A stretch of DNA of 21,880 nt from Bacteroidota bacterium (lineage in GTDB: Bacteria; Bacteroidota; Bacteroidia; Chitinophagales; Chitinophagaceae). Location: the NCBI GenBank assembly GCA_028876035.1, contig JAGWTK010000016.1:1-21880 (forward strand), read 5' to 3'. The first letter of the stretch is position 1. Each line of letters opens with the position of its first letter. The position numbers were made by a program, and so were the translations under genes. The notes under the pieces were generated by a model. That model searched no databases and was not told the origin of the DNA. It worked only from the letters and a program-made list of their open reading frames with translations. This document shows, in pieces, positions 7,237 through 15,311 of the stretch.

Positions 7237-9111
7237 TTGGCCGATATCATCCAGTTGTTACCCGATAATATTGCAAACCAGATTGCAGCCGGAGAGGTTA
7301 TCCAACGCCCCGCCAGTGCGGTCAAAGAGCTGCTGGAAAATGCGGTAGATGCAGGGGCAACAGAAATCCGGTTGATCGTAAATGATGCCGGTAAGGCCCT
7401 GATCCAGGTGATCGACAATGGCCGGGGGATGAGCGAAACCGACGCCCGTATGGCTTTTGAGCGGCATGCCACCTCCAAGATTTCCAATATCGAAGATTTG
7501 TTCCGGATACGTACCATGGGATTTCGGGGAGAAGCGCTGGCATCCATTGCTGCGGTAGCGCAGGTGGAATTGAAAACAAAAAGGGCCGAAGACGAAGCCG
7601 GAACATTTATAACGGTGGAGAATAGCCGCGTATTGAAGCAGGAACCGGTAGCCGCAAACAATGGTACCAGCCTGGCGATGAAGAACCTGTTCTTTAATGT
7701 ACCTGCCCGGCGGAATTTTTTGAAGAGCAATGCGGCGGAGACAAGGCATATTGTGGATGAGTTCATCCGTGTGGCGATGGCCTTCCCGGATATATTCTTT
7801 TCACTCACCAACAACGGACAGGAAGTCTTCCACCTCGAGAAAGGAAGCCTGAAGCAACGCATAGTGCAGATATTGGGTAACGCGTACAATGCGAAGCTGG
7901 TGACCGTACAGGAAAAGACCGACTATCTCAATATCTATGGTTTTGTAGGTAAACCGGAAACTGCCAAGAAGACCCGGGGCGACCAATACTTCTTTGCCAA
8001 CAACCGTTTTATCCGCAGCGCCTACCTGCACCACGCCATCATGAATGCCTTCCAGGATATTATCAGTCCGGATAGCTTCCCTGCCTATACGCTCTTCATC
8101 GATTTGGACCCTGCACAGGTAGACATCAACGTCCATCCTACAAAACAGGAGATAAAATTTGAAGACGAAAAAATTGTGTACGCTTTCGTGCATGCAGCGG
8201 TAAAACACGCCCTGGCACAGTTCAGCATTACGCCCACCCTTGAGTTCGATCTCGATATCAATATCCAGCAGCTCGATGCTGTATCGAAACCATTTACAGC
8301 CGATAAACAGGCAGCTGCTACATCTTCTGATCTCTACCGCAATTTCACCCAGAAGAACCAGGCGCATTTTATTGAACCGGAAAAAGCGGGTGGATTGCCA
8401 GATTGGAGAAACAGCTCCGGCAGCAATATGGAAGGTGCTTCGCAAAAACCTTTCGAATCGCTGCTCACGTCGATCCGGCAAAGAGATATTGCTGCTACCG
8501 AACACAGCTTCCAGCCCACTGAAAATAGTTTGCAGGTGTTTACCGATGGAGCACTGCTGCAATTGCAGCAGACCTATATCGTAGTATCGTCTAACCGCGG
8601 TCACCTGCTGGTACACCAGCAACTGGCGCACGAACGCATTTTATATGATCGCTACAGTGCTGCCGGCAAATCGCAGCCCATGGCCACGCAAAGAAGTTTG
8701 TTCCCCGCTACGATACAGCTGGCACCTGCCGACGCGGTCATGCTCAGCGATCTGCTGGAAGAACTGCAGTGGTTGGGATACCAGGTTGAACCCTTCGGGA
8801 AAGATGCTTTTGTTATACAGGGCACACCGGCCGATACCGAATCGGGTGATGAGAAGAAAGCCATCGAACACCTGCTGGAGCAATACAAACACTTCAGCAG
8901 CGATGTAAAATTTTCCAAGCGCGAACGACTGATCCGCTCCATGGCATTGCAGCATGCGATCAAACCAGGAAAACAGCTGGCGGAAAAAGAAATGCGCCAG
9001 CTTCTGACCGATCTCTTTGCCTGTGCCCAGCCCAATGCTACCGCAGGCGGCTATCCTACCTACATCGAATTTAAAAACAGCTACCTCGAAAAACTGTTTG
9101 GCAAAGCTTAG
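7237..9111 (+). CDS. mutL: DNA mismatch repair protein MutL
   Basis: MutL, the GHKL-ATPase that couples mismatch recognition by MutS to strand removal. The frame has no ATG near its beginning and an in-frame stop at 7171-7173. The family start (M)ADIIQLLPDN maps to TTG at 7237-7239, with another TTG three codons upstream at 7228; from 7237 it encodes 624 residues. ATPase motifs: KELLENAVDAG (Glu31, Asn35), DNGRGM at 60-65 and GFRGEAL at 95-101. A variable linker spans about 330-420, and the C-terminal dimerisation domain follows. The position of the endonuclease motif DQHAxxE reads HQQLAHE (about 460-466), and the usual ACR and CPHGRP motifs are also not recognisable (ALQHAIKPG, ATAGGYPT), so nicking activity is doubtful. 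It ends 9 nt before the convergent gene at 9121. Confidence 0.96.
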   Translation: MADIIQLLPDNIANQIAAGEVIQRPASAVKELLENAVDAGATEIRLIVNDAGKALIQVIDNGRGMSETDARMAFERHATSKISNIEDLFRIRTMGFRGEALASIAAVAQVELKTKRAEDEAGTFITVENSRVLKQEPVAANNGTSLAMKNLFFNVPARRNFLKSNAAETRHIVDEFIRVAMAFPDIFFSLTNNGQEVFHLEKGSLKQRIVQILGNAYNAKLVTVQEKTDYLNIYGFVGKPETAKKTRGDQYFFANNRFIRSAYLHHAIMNAFQDIISPDSFPAYTLFIDLDPAQVDINVHPTKQEIKFEDEKIVYAFVHAAVKHALAQFSITPTLEFDLDINIQQLDAVSKPFTADKQAAATSSDLYRNFTQKNQAHFIEPEKAGGLPDWRNSSGSNMEGASQKPFESLLTSIRQRDIAATEHSFQPTENSLQVFTDGALLQLQQTYIVVSSNRGHLLVHQQLAHERILYDRYSAAGKSQPMATQRSLFPATIQLAPADAVMLSDLLEELQWLGYQVEPFGKDAFVIQGTPADTESGDEKKAIEHLLEQYKHFSSDVKFSKRERLIRSMALQHAIKPGKQLAEKEMRQLLTDLFACAQPNATAGGYPTYIEFKNSYLEKLFGKA

Positions 9112-9120
9112 GCGCAGGCA

Positions 9121-10845
9121 CTAAGGATTGGCGGCACCGGTATTGTCTTTGCGCTTACTTTCAAACAGGTTATAGCGAATAAAAAACAGGAGCGATTGGT
9201 TGCGGTTAACCGTTGGCGGTAGTGAAGGTGATACCGTTTCGCTGATCGATTTGCTGAGCGACTGGTTGTAGCGCATGCCCACTGAAAAACGATTGATGTA
9301 ATATTCTGCTCCTACCTGCCAGCGCCATTCATTGGGTTTTATTTTCGCTGCCGTAGAATCATCTTTGAATTTCAGTGTTTCGCTGCTGATGCTGCTGGGA
9401 TGATCGGCACCCACGGCTGTGAGGTATTGTTTTGAACTTAGTGTAGCCAGTCCGCTCTGGAAAGAAGAAAACTGGAGACCAGCAGAAAAATATAAGTTGC
9501 TAACCGGGCTATAGTGCAAACTAAAAGGCCAGTTGAAATAATACAGCTTGTTGATATAGGTCGACTTCTCCACGCTGTATCCCGGTTGTCCGCTCAGTTC
9601 TGCATTTGACCGGTATACCAGCAATTGCGGCGTGTATTGCGGTGTCAGGAAATTGATCTCTGTTTGCAGGTACACATAGTTATTGATATGAAACTGCAGG
9701 TAGGGAGAGGGCAGGTAGTCAAGCAATACGCCCGACTTTGCGTTTACATTATAATTAAACCGATTCTGTGCTGCTACCGTAACACCACTGTTGAGGGAGA
9801 GACCCGCGGCCCACCAGGGGTCAGTGTCGGCATGCAGACTAAATGGCTTAAACAAATTGCTGAGGTCGAGGTGCAGTTTCTTTTTCTCCTTTTTTTCTGC
9901 CAGTTCAGCGGCCTGATCGCGCTGCGCTCTCGCCACTCTTAGTTTGGTTTCTTTGTTGAACAATTCGCGGGCAGTCCATTCATCGGTATTACCCGGCGCT
10001 GCAACATTGGCCGTAAAATCAGCTGGTACAATGGATGCATCCGGCATTATGCCATTGGACCAATCGGCCCGCCATTGAGGCACCTCTGCAGCAGCACTAA
10101 GCGCTGCAACATTATCACCCGCATCAACAGTGGTTCTGTTACCTGCCTGGGTCGATTTTGTTTTTGTGCGTACCGCGGTATTTTTCTTGCCTGAATAAGT
10201 TTCAAAAGGGTTTGATGGTGCATTCAGCTCATGCTGCTCTGCCTGAAGGGTGTTGCTTTTTGTGTGGCCAGTCCTCTGGATTTTGCGCACAACGGCGTGC
10301 CCTTCAGGTTGATCCCGCAACTGTTTATCTGCTACCAGCGTCGCACTCACTGCGGCTTTTACAGTGCCGGCTGTTGTGCGGGCGCCCGTACCATTGGGAT
10401 CCGGATTTTCGGCTATTGATGTGCGTGATACCACTGTTTCACCTGTGGCGGATGCAGGGATTGTATTGGCACGACTGTTATTACTGTTATTATCGGAAAC
10501 AAGTGTAGACTTTTGCGCGATAGGCTGATGGTTTGATTCGTTTGCAGCTGTATTTGATACAGGTTGATTTGTTTCGCTGTTGCCAGCATTTGCTTTTGCA
10601 GATGCGATTTGTGGATCGTTGTTGCCGCTGGTATGCAGCAACCACCAGGAGCCGCAGAGCAGTACAACGGCTACCAGTCCGATTTTCCACCAGCCGCCGG
10701 AAGGCGGTCTCTTACCCCCGGCACCGCGACCGTCTTCCTCATCGAGGAGTCGCCTCATTTCCTGCCAGGACTGTTCCATATCCGGCGGGGTAAGCTGCTG
10801 GAGCTTGCCGGCAATGGCGTTGTCAAATGGTTGTCTCAGGTTCAT
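9121..10845 (-). CDS. Sigma-coupled inner-membrane protein with C-terminal beta-barrel-like domain
   Basis: A 574-residue protein with three parts. Residues 1-50 are cytosolic, polar and helical (WQEMRRLLDEEDG), then comes a single transmembrane helix at about 52-71 preceded by basic residues, so the N-terminus should face the cytosol. Residues 75-310 are a long Ser/Thr/Asn/Ala-rich linker ending in a charged helical stretch (LAEKKEKKKLHL). Residues 320-574 alternate polar and aromatic residues (YLQFHINNYVYLQTEINF, SLLFFIRYNLF), as in outer-membrane beta-barrels of the PF13568-like type. The ATG overlaps the stop of the ECF sigma gene (ATGA, 10842-10845), the classic sigma/anti-sigma arrangement. 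I infer an anti-sigma or envelope-sensing role. No standard zinc anti-sigma motif is seen, so that role is unproven. The final barrel assignment rests on pattern only. Confidence 0.75.
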   Translation of the reverse strand: MNLRQPFDNAIAGKLQQLTPPDMEQSWQEMRRLLDEEDGRGAGGKRPPSGGWWKIGLVAVVLLCGSWWLLHTSGNNDPQIASAKANAGNSETNQPVSNTAANESNHQPIAQKSTLVSDNNSNNSRANTIPASATGETVVSRTSIAENPDPNGTGARTTAGTVKAAVSATLVADKQLRDQPEGHAVVRKIQRTGHTKSNTLQAEQHELNAPSNPFETYSGKKNTAVRTKTKSTQAGNRTTVDAGDNVAALSAAAEVPQWRADWSNGIMPDASIVPADFTANVAAPGNTDEWTARELFNKETKLRVARAQRDQAAELAEKKEKKKLHLDLSNLFKPFSLHADTDPWWAAGLSLNSGVTVAAQNRFNYNVNAKSGVLLDYLPSPYLQFHINNYVYLQTEINFLTPQYTPQLLVYRSNAELSGQPGYSVEKSTYINKLYYFNWPFSLHYSPVSNLYFSAGLQFSSFQSGLATLSSKQYLTAVGADHPSSISSETLKFKDDSTAAKIKPNEWRWQVGAEYYINRFSVGMRYNQSLSKSISETVSPSLPPTVNRNQSLLFFIRYNLFESKRKDNTGAANP

Positions 10846-11459
10846 TTTACAATGTCCAAGGTTAGCAATAATTGTTTCAGCATACGGCGGGCTTCACTCA
10901 GGTGCCATTTGCTGGTACCATCACTGATGCCCAGCATTTCACCAATCTCGCGGTGATTATATCCCTCCAGTACGTATAAGTTGAAAACGGTTTGGGTGGC
11001 AACCGGCAACTGTTGCACCAATTTCAATACCTCGGTTGCATTCATCCGGTGCAATGCCTCGTTGTCGGTACCCGGCAAATCATAACTATCGTTCAATTCT
11101 ACCTGCCCTTTGAATTTCTGATGGGCACGAATAAAATCAATGGCGCAATTCACCATGATGGTTTTGATCCAGGTATACAAAGAAGCGCGCGATACATCGT
11201 AAGAAGGCAGGTGCTTGTATACTTTCAGAAATCCGTTGTGCAGCACTTCCAGCGCATCTTCTTCGTTACGGGTATACCGCAGACATAGATTGATCATCGG
11301 CCCATAGAACTGTTTATAGAGCAGTTCCTGCGCCTTACGGTCGTTTTTGATACAACCGTCCAATACTTTTTTATCGACCCAGTCGGCTGACAAATTCGTT
11401 TGCTTTGGCAATACCGTTTGGAACGGCGACCGCCGGTGCTTATTGCTGATCGTCTGCAA
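10842..11459 (-). CDS. ECF RNA polymerase sigma factor (sigma-70 family)
   Basis: A group 4 (ECF) sigma factor. Region 2 spans about residues 42-110 (AQELLYKQFYGPMINLCLRY, then EEDALEVLHNGFLKVYKHL and the -10-binding helix ending in CAIDFIR). Region 4 spans about 143-200, with the helix-turn-helix YNHREIGEMLGISDGTSKWH. The start is uncertain: the first ATG (residue 55) falls inside region 2, so a non-ATG start is required. TTG at 11457-11459 gives 205 residues; TTG at 11391-11393 gives 183 residues beginning MSADWVDKKVLDG, closer to usual family length. The stop overlaps the next gene's ATG by 4 nt, pointing to translational coupling with the membrane protein that probably controls it. A 15-codon open frame lies just upstream. 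The regulon is unknown. Confidence 0.9.
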   Translation of the reverse strand: MQTISNKHRRSPFQTVLPKQTNLSADWVDKKVLDGCIKNDRKAQELLYKQFYGPMINLCLRYTRNEEDALEVLHNGFLKVYKHLPSYDVSRASLYTWIKTIMVNCAIDFIRAHQKFKGQVELNDSYDLPGTDNEALHRMNATEVLKLVQQLPVATQTVFNLYVLEGYNHREIGEMLGISDGTSKWHLSEARRMLKQLLLTLDIVK

Positions 11460-11487
11460 TTGCTTCGTTAAAGTTAAACTGATTCAT
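11440..11487 (-). other. Possible 15-codon leader ORF before the sigma gene
   Basis: ATG at 11485-11487 opens MNQFNFNEAIADDQQ and stops at TAA 11440-11442. It overlaps the upstream TTG candidate start of the sigma gene in another frame and ends 46 nt before the downstream TTG candidate. It is the only ATG close to the gene. Whether it is translated is not known. Confidence 0.2.
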
Positions 11488-11566
11488 CGGAGATCAAAAT
11501 GTCATTGACTATCAATACTTCCGATGGACTTTTCTATATACGTTCCCGCCTTGCTTTCGGTTGGTG

Positions 11567-11596
11567 AAAAAAAATCCCCCCGGCAATGCGGGAGGA
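11567..11596 (-). terminator. Intrinsic terminator downstream of the PBP4 gene
   Basis: On the minus strand a hairpin with arms TCCTCCCG and CGGGGGGA (one mismatch) and a 6-nt loop is followed by eight T. It lies 100 nt past the stop codon of the DD-carboxypeptidase gene and ahead of the sigma gene, so it separates the two minus-strand units. Confidence 0.75.
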
Positions 11597-11602
11597 AAAA
11601 CG

Positions 11603-11620
11603 AAAAACCGGCCGAAGGCC
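11603..11620 (-). terminator. Second, weaker hairpin of a tandem terminator
   Basis: GGCC at 11617-11620 and 11610-11613 flank a 3-nt loop; on the minus strand the hairpin is followed within 2 nt by TTTTT, a second T run a few bases upstream of the main terminator. The stem is only 4 bp, all G-C. Confidence 0.4.
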
Positions 11621-11695
11621 TCATCATTACAAATTTCTGAACAACCAGCAACCGGAAATAGATACGGTGGCTGGCCTGCGAGGGTTGGGACCAAC

Positions 11696-13066
11696 TTAAT
11701 ACTGATTACGAACAGATTGCAGGAATTTCTCTACCCGGCGGCGAACGGCGCGCCCGGTCGACTGGTGATTGTTCACCATTACCGAAAACACCAGCTGGTG
11801 GTTTTTTAGGGTGGTCAGGTAGCCACTCAGGCAGATGACGCCGCCCAGGCTGCCGGTTTTCGCGTAGATATAACCGCTATCTGCCGTATAATAATTGGTA
11901 AGCGTACCCTGGTTGCCCGTAGAAAATATGCGGGTGATTCTTGACCAGGGGATATCAGTCTTCATTTGAGATAGCAGCCAAACAAAATCAATGGGCGAAA
12001 AGGCATTGAACCTGCTCAGTCCGCTCCCATCTGCCCAGGAAGGCTTTTGCGGAAATCCTTTGTACAACGATTTGAGCAGGGTATCCGCGACCTTTTCGTT
12101 GTTCATATAACCGAACAGATGCTGACTCACCATCAACAGTAATTGCTCGGCAAAAAAATTGTCACTGCGGTGCATCATGGGTGCCAGTACAGAATCGAGA
12201 GGTTGTGAAAAAAGAGGCTTCCATCCTGTAGTTATCGCATCGCCCTTATTATCGATCGCAAGGGTTACGCCAGCCGTATCTTTCAATAATTCCACTGCGG
12301 ACGCCACGCCGTGTGTAATAAAAGGAATGAATGTTTCGCGGTACTTTTCCCTGCCTTCCGTTACGCTGAACTCATTTTCGTATTGGTTCCGGTGTACGGC
12401 GAAATGATCTTCTGTTTTTTGATTGAACCGCAACTTCCAGTTTATCTCAGGTGCTGTGTACACGGTTGTTTCCTTTGAGGTGTCGCTACTGCCTGCCGCC
12501 GGTGCTGTTTGTGTTTGTACAAATTTTATGGTGTTACCATAAACCGGAAGCAGGGAACGCTCTGCTGAATAATCGTCGTTGTAATCATCCCATGACCAGC
12601 CCATACCCATTGCATTGTCTTTCCAGGCCGTTTCGGAAAGATGTATCGTCGCATTCTTATGCTGCTGCAGGAATTGAACCAGTGGTTGCCTTGCATAATC
12701 CGGATGCAGCACCGTGGGATCGCCGGCAGGCCGCAGGTAGATATCATTCCCCTGCTGGTTGTACCAGCAGGTTACGAGGCTATCACCCAAATATTTCATG
12801 GCTGCGTAACAGGTAACAATTTTAGTATTGGAAGCTGGTGTGAAATATTTATCGGGTTGATGATTGTACCAGTACTTGTTCGCTGCTGGCTCGTAAATGC
12901 TGATGCCGGTATGCGCGGTGCTGAGTTCAGTGGACTGAAGCAGTTCACTGGCCGATGATTTCCCGATGCGCTGTTGCAGCGAACAGGAGCTTAACAACAA
13001 GACAGACACGGCAAGCGAATGCATCCACCGGTTAAATAAATGCGACTGATTCGTCCTCATGTGCAT
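11696..13066 (-). CDS. dacB: D-Ala-D-Ala carboxypeptidase/endopeptidase, PBP4 type (peptidase S13), lipoprotein
   Basis: A 456-residue penicillin-binding protein that trims or cleaves peptidoglycan cross-links in the periplasm. The N-terminus is a lipoprotein signal: a basic start, hydrophobic SLAVSVLLLSS, then Cys28 in LSSC, so it should be lipidated. Active-site motifs: SNTK at 79-82 (Ser79, Lys82), SRFN in the DGSGLSRFN signature near residue 340, and KTG in YAKTGSLGG near the C-terminus; all three are present. ATG starts at 13064-13066 and 13058-13060 both keep the signal. It lies 29 nt downstream of the arginase-fold gene on the same strand, and tandem terminators follow it. With the deacetylase and the GH3 fusion this makes three cell-wall enzymes in the window, although not in one operon. 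Confidence 0.92.
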   Translation of the reverse strand: MHMRTNQSHLFNRWMHSLAVSVLLLSSCSLQQRIGKSSASELLQSTELSTAHTGISIYEPAANKYWYNHQPDKYFTPASNTKIVTCYAAMKYLGDSLVTCWYNQQGNDIYLRPAGDPTVLHPDYARQPLVQFLQQHKNATIHLSETAWKDNAMGMGWSWDDYNDDYSAERSLLPVYGNTIKFVQTQTAPAAGSSDTSKETTVYTAPEINWKLRFNQKTEDHFAVHRNQYENEFSVTEGREKYRETFIPFITHGVASAVELLKDTAGVTLAIDNKGDAITTGWKPLFSQPLDSVLAPMMHRSDNFFAEQLLLMVSQHLFGYMNNEKVADTLLKSLYKGFPQKPSWADGSGLSRFNAFSPIDFVWLLSQMKTDIPWSRITRIFSTGNQGTLTNYYTADSGYIYAKTGSLGGVICLSGYLTTLKNHQLVFSVMVNNHQSTGRAVRRRVEKFLQSVRNQY

Positions 13067-13095
13067 TGGATAAAAATTAAACTGATAGGCTTGCC

Positions 13096-14238
13096 CTAGC
13101 TCCTTTCCTGTGCACGCAGCCAGCGTTCGGGGATTTCGTTGCTGCTGGCCAGGAGATAATCTTTGTAGGAGCAGGCGATGAATTTATTGTCGGGCAATTG
13201 CATCCACCATCTACCTGTCTTCTTACTCTGCAGGAAAACGGTTTGCACTTCAGCGAAAGCCATGTGAAACTCGTTGAACGATTCTTTCTCTTCCAGTTTT
13301 GCTTCGCGCCTGCCGCGACTACGGCCATCGAGCAGGTACCAAATCATATGACTGATTTGCTTTGCGGTAAGATCGTCTTTGTCTTTGGACGGATCGTAAC
13401 CATAAATACCGATACTGTTGGTATTCGGACTCATTCCTGCGTAACGCATCAGCATACAACTCTCTTCACCGTTAAAACCATTAGGTGTTACCGTATTTGC
13501 CGGCGCATAGGCATGAGCGATAGCAGCAATGTCGAAACTCAGGAGCTGACAGTTGCGGATAACGGGTTCCATCTCGTCCATGCTTTCTTTCACATTGCCT
13601 ACGCGGAAACAATCGAATCGCAGCCGATCCATGGTCTCCAGCATGTTGGGGTGTACATAAAAACTCTGGAAGCCAATATGGTTGTAATGCCGGATAAAAT
13701 TAGGCTCACTGGTGAGCAGTTCCATCAGGAAGTTATCACTTCGTTTGGTGGAACTAATGTTCAGATCAATGCGTGCATCCACGCAGCTCATTTCAATGAT
13801 TTGCTTGCGGAGCACAAAAGCTTCGTATTGGGCGAGGGTGAGATCATGTGAACCGCCAATAAACAGGACCGTCTTTTTTTCATTGAGCAGTTCCTGCAAA
13901 ACGGTCTTCACGGCAGCATAGGTATCCTGCAGCGTTGCGCCGGTTTTGATGTTTCCAATATCGGCAATCTTCAAATCGGTATGCCAGTAGTACAACTGGT
14001 ACAGCTGGCGACGGACGGCATCTGCGGCCGACACATCCTCCACCACATTGCTTTTGCCGGCGCCTCTCCATTCGTGGCATCCCACCAGCACAATATCGGT
14101 GTCGAAAAGATCCGGAAACTCATCACCAAATACAGAAATGATCTTTCCGATCTGTCCGTCGTGGTAAAGCTGATCATCAGACAGCTCTGCGATATTAACA
14201 GGAAAGAGAAAATCGGCCAGGTTTAAATAATCATTCAT
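13096..14238 (-). CDS. Arginase/formimidoylglutamase-fold protein with degenerate metal site
   Basis: A ureohydrolase-fold protein of 380 residues from ATG 14236-14238 (MNDYLNLADFLF); an in-frame TTG at 14259 adds seven unlikely residues, and the numbering below counts from it. Family landmarks are GCHEWRGAG at 60-68, GGSHDL at 135-140 (usual GGDHS; His138 kept), VDARIDL at 160-166 (usual DAHxD; His replaced by Arg163) and SFDIAAIAHAYAP at 241-253 (usual SxDxDxxDP; only the first Asp, 243, kept). Several Mn ligands are therefore missing, so hydrolysis of arginine, agmatine or formimidoylglutamate is doubtful. This divergent form is, I believe, widespread in Bacteroidota and often auto-named formimidoylglutamase. 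No histidine-degradation (hut) genes are nearby. It is co-directional with the beta-barrel-like gene (62 nt) and the PBP4 gene (29 nt), possibly one operon. Confidence 0.8.
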   Translation of the reverse strand: MNDYLNLADFLFPVNIAELSDDQLYHDGQIGKIISVFGDEFPDLFDTDIVLVGCHEWRGAGKSNVVEDVSAADAVRRQLYQLYYWHTDLKIADIGNIKTGATLQDTYAAVKTVLQELLNEKKTVLFIGGSHDLTLAQYEAFVLRKQIIEMSCVDARIDLNISSTKRSDNFLMELLTSEPNFIRHYNHIGFQSFYVHPNMLETMDRLRFDCFRVGNVKESMDEMEPVIRNCQLLSFDIAAIAHAYAPANTVTPNGFNGEESCMLMRYAGMSPNTNSIGIYGYDPSKDKDDLTAKQISHMIWYLLDGRSRGRREAKLEEKESFNEFHMAFAEVQTVFLQSKKTGRWWMQLPDNKFIACSYKDYLLASSNEIPERWLRAQERS

Positions 14239-14300
14239 GCCGCATGCTATATGCGCCAAAATTAACCGTATTTATGAAAGTAAGCCGAACCGGTGCATGT

Positions 14301-15206
14301 TTATTTGCGATGCCATCGATCAAAAACAATCGAGATGCCCAGCTGCACGGAAAAATACGCATCGCGGTTAGCTGGGTTGCCCCGAATGGATCCTTCTGTA
14401 TTGGAAAATCCAATGCTTCTGTCGGCCAGTTCCCTCGCCTTTTTTGCTTCAACCGGACCCAGGTATTTGTCAAACCATTTTGGATCGATATACGCTGTAC
14501 TTACATCATCGAGGTAATCGGTGCCTGTAAAACGATACAGGAGATTGAATTTTGCGGTGATGGCTTTTCCCGCATCATACCGAATGCCCAGTCCAACCGG
14601 CACACACCAGGTCCAGGCAGCATACGGCGATCGATTGGGATAGACGGCAAATCCTTGTCCTTCTGTATGCAGCGGGCGAAGATCGACCCATGTATTGTTC
14701 ATGCTTGCCTGCGGATTGTAATAGAATCCGCCAATACCCAATGAAACAAAGGGGGAACAGACGGGGGGATCATCGCTGCGGTGTAGCAGTGTCCATAAAT
14801 AGCAATCGCTGCGCAGCGTGCATTCTGCCAGCTGTGTTCTGAAACGCAGGTTGCGACGGAAACGATACTGCGCTTCTCCGTCGCGACCACTGAGCAAAGC
14901 ATCATCGCCCGAAATGCGCAGAAAGTTGGCCTGGAAACCAATGCTGATCCAAGATTGATAGATGGCATCGACCGTTAGTCCGAAGCCTGGCTTAGTCTGG
15001 TTCCAGTTACAATCGGCCAGAAATTTCTTACCGCCTCCATAGCTGCCACCGATATCGGTCAGGCAATTCACAGCCGCCAGCTGAAGGCCTCCTTCCAAGA
15101 CCCAGGCACCTTCGGGTGTATTATTGGCAGAGACGTAATACTGTGCAAGGATGCAATCCGCATCGAGGAGCAACAAGACAGATAAGATAGCAGCATACTT
15201 TTTCAT
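14301..15206 (-). CDS. Exported protein of unknown function, probable outer-membrane beta-barrel
   Basis: I do not recognise a named family. From ATG 15204-15206 it has 301 residues and a signal peptide (MKKYAAILSVLLLLDADCILAQ); an upstream ATG at 15231-15233 would add nine residues that spoil the signal. The mature part alternates hydrophobic and polar residues in strands (WISIGFQANFLRISG, KAITAKFNLLYRFTG, AYFSVQLGISIVFDRW) with glycine-rich turns, as in small outer-membrane barrels; the C-terminal strand ends near the terminus. A few cysteines (for example CTLRSDC) could form a disulfide. It precedes the arginase-fold gene by 62 nt on the same strand. The function is open; a porin-like or structural envelope role is a guess. 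Confidence 0.75.
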   Translation of the reverse strand: MKKYAAILSVLLLLDADCILAQYYVSANNTPEGAWVLEGGLQLAAVNCLTDIGGSYGGGKKFLADCNWNQTKPGFGLTVDAIYQSWISIGFQANFLRISGDDALLSGRDGEAQYRFRRNLRFRTQLAECTLRSDCYLWTLLHRSDDPPVCSPFVSLGIGGFYYNPQASMNNTWVDLRPLHTEGQGFAVYPNRSPYAAWTWCVPVGLGIRYDAGKAITAKFNLLYRFTGTDYLDDVSTAYIDPKWFDKYLGPVEAKKARELADRSIGFSNTEGSIRGNPANRDAYFSVQLGISIVFDRWHRK

Positions 15207-15311
15207 AGACGAATAGCTGCTGCAAACTAGCATGAGAACGGGCCGGGTGGCATGTTTCTACACCGGCAAGAAACCAGAAAATACGCAAGCATTTGCGATG
15301 AAGCGGCGGCC

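Noticed and set aside
7801..8631. A 276-codon open frame antisense to mutL
   Set aside because: Shadow of mutL codons; no family features.
11512..11694. A 60-codon minus-strand frame just after the PBP4 gene
   Set aside because: It runs through both terminator hairpins and T runs and has an unlikely composition, so it is non-coding.
14239..14259. Seven-codon upstream extension of the arginase-fold gene from TTG
   Set aside because: ATG at 14236-14238 gives the natural N-terminus MNDYLNLADFLF; the extension adds nothing recognisable.
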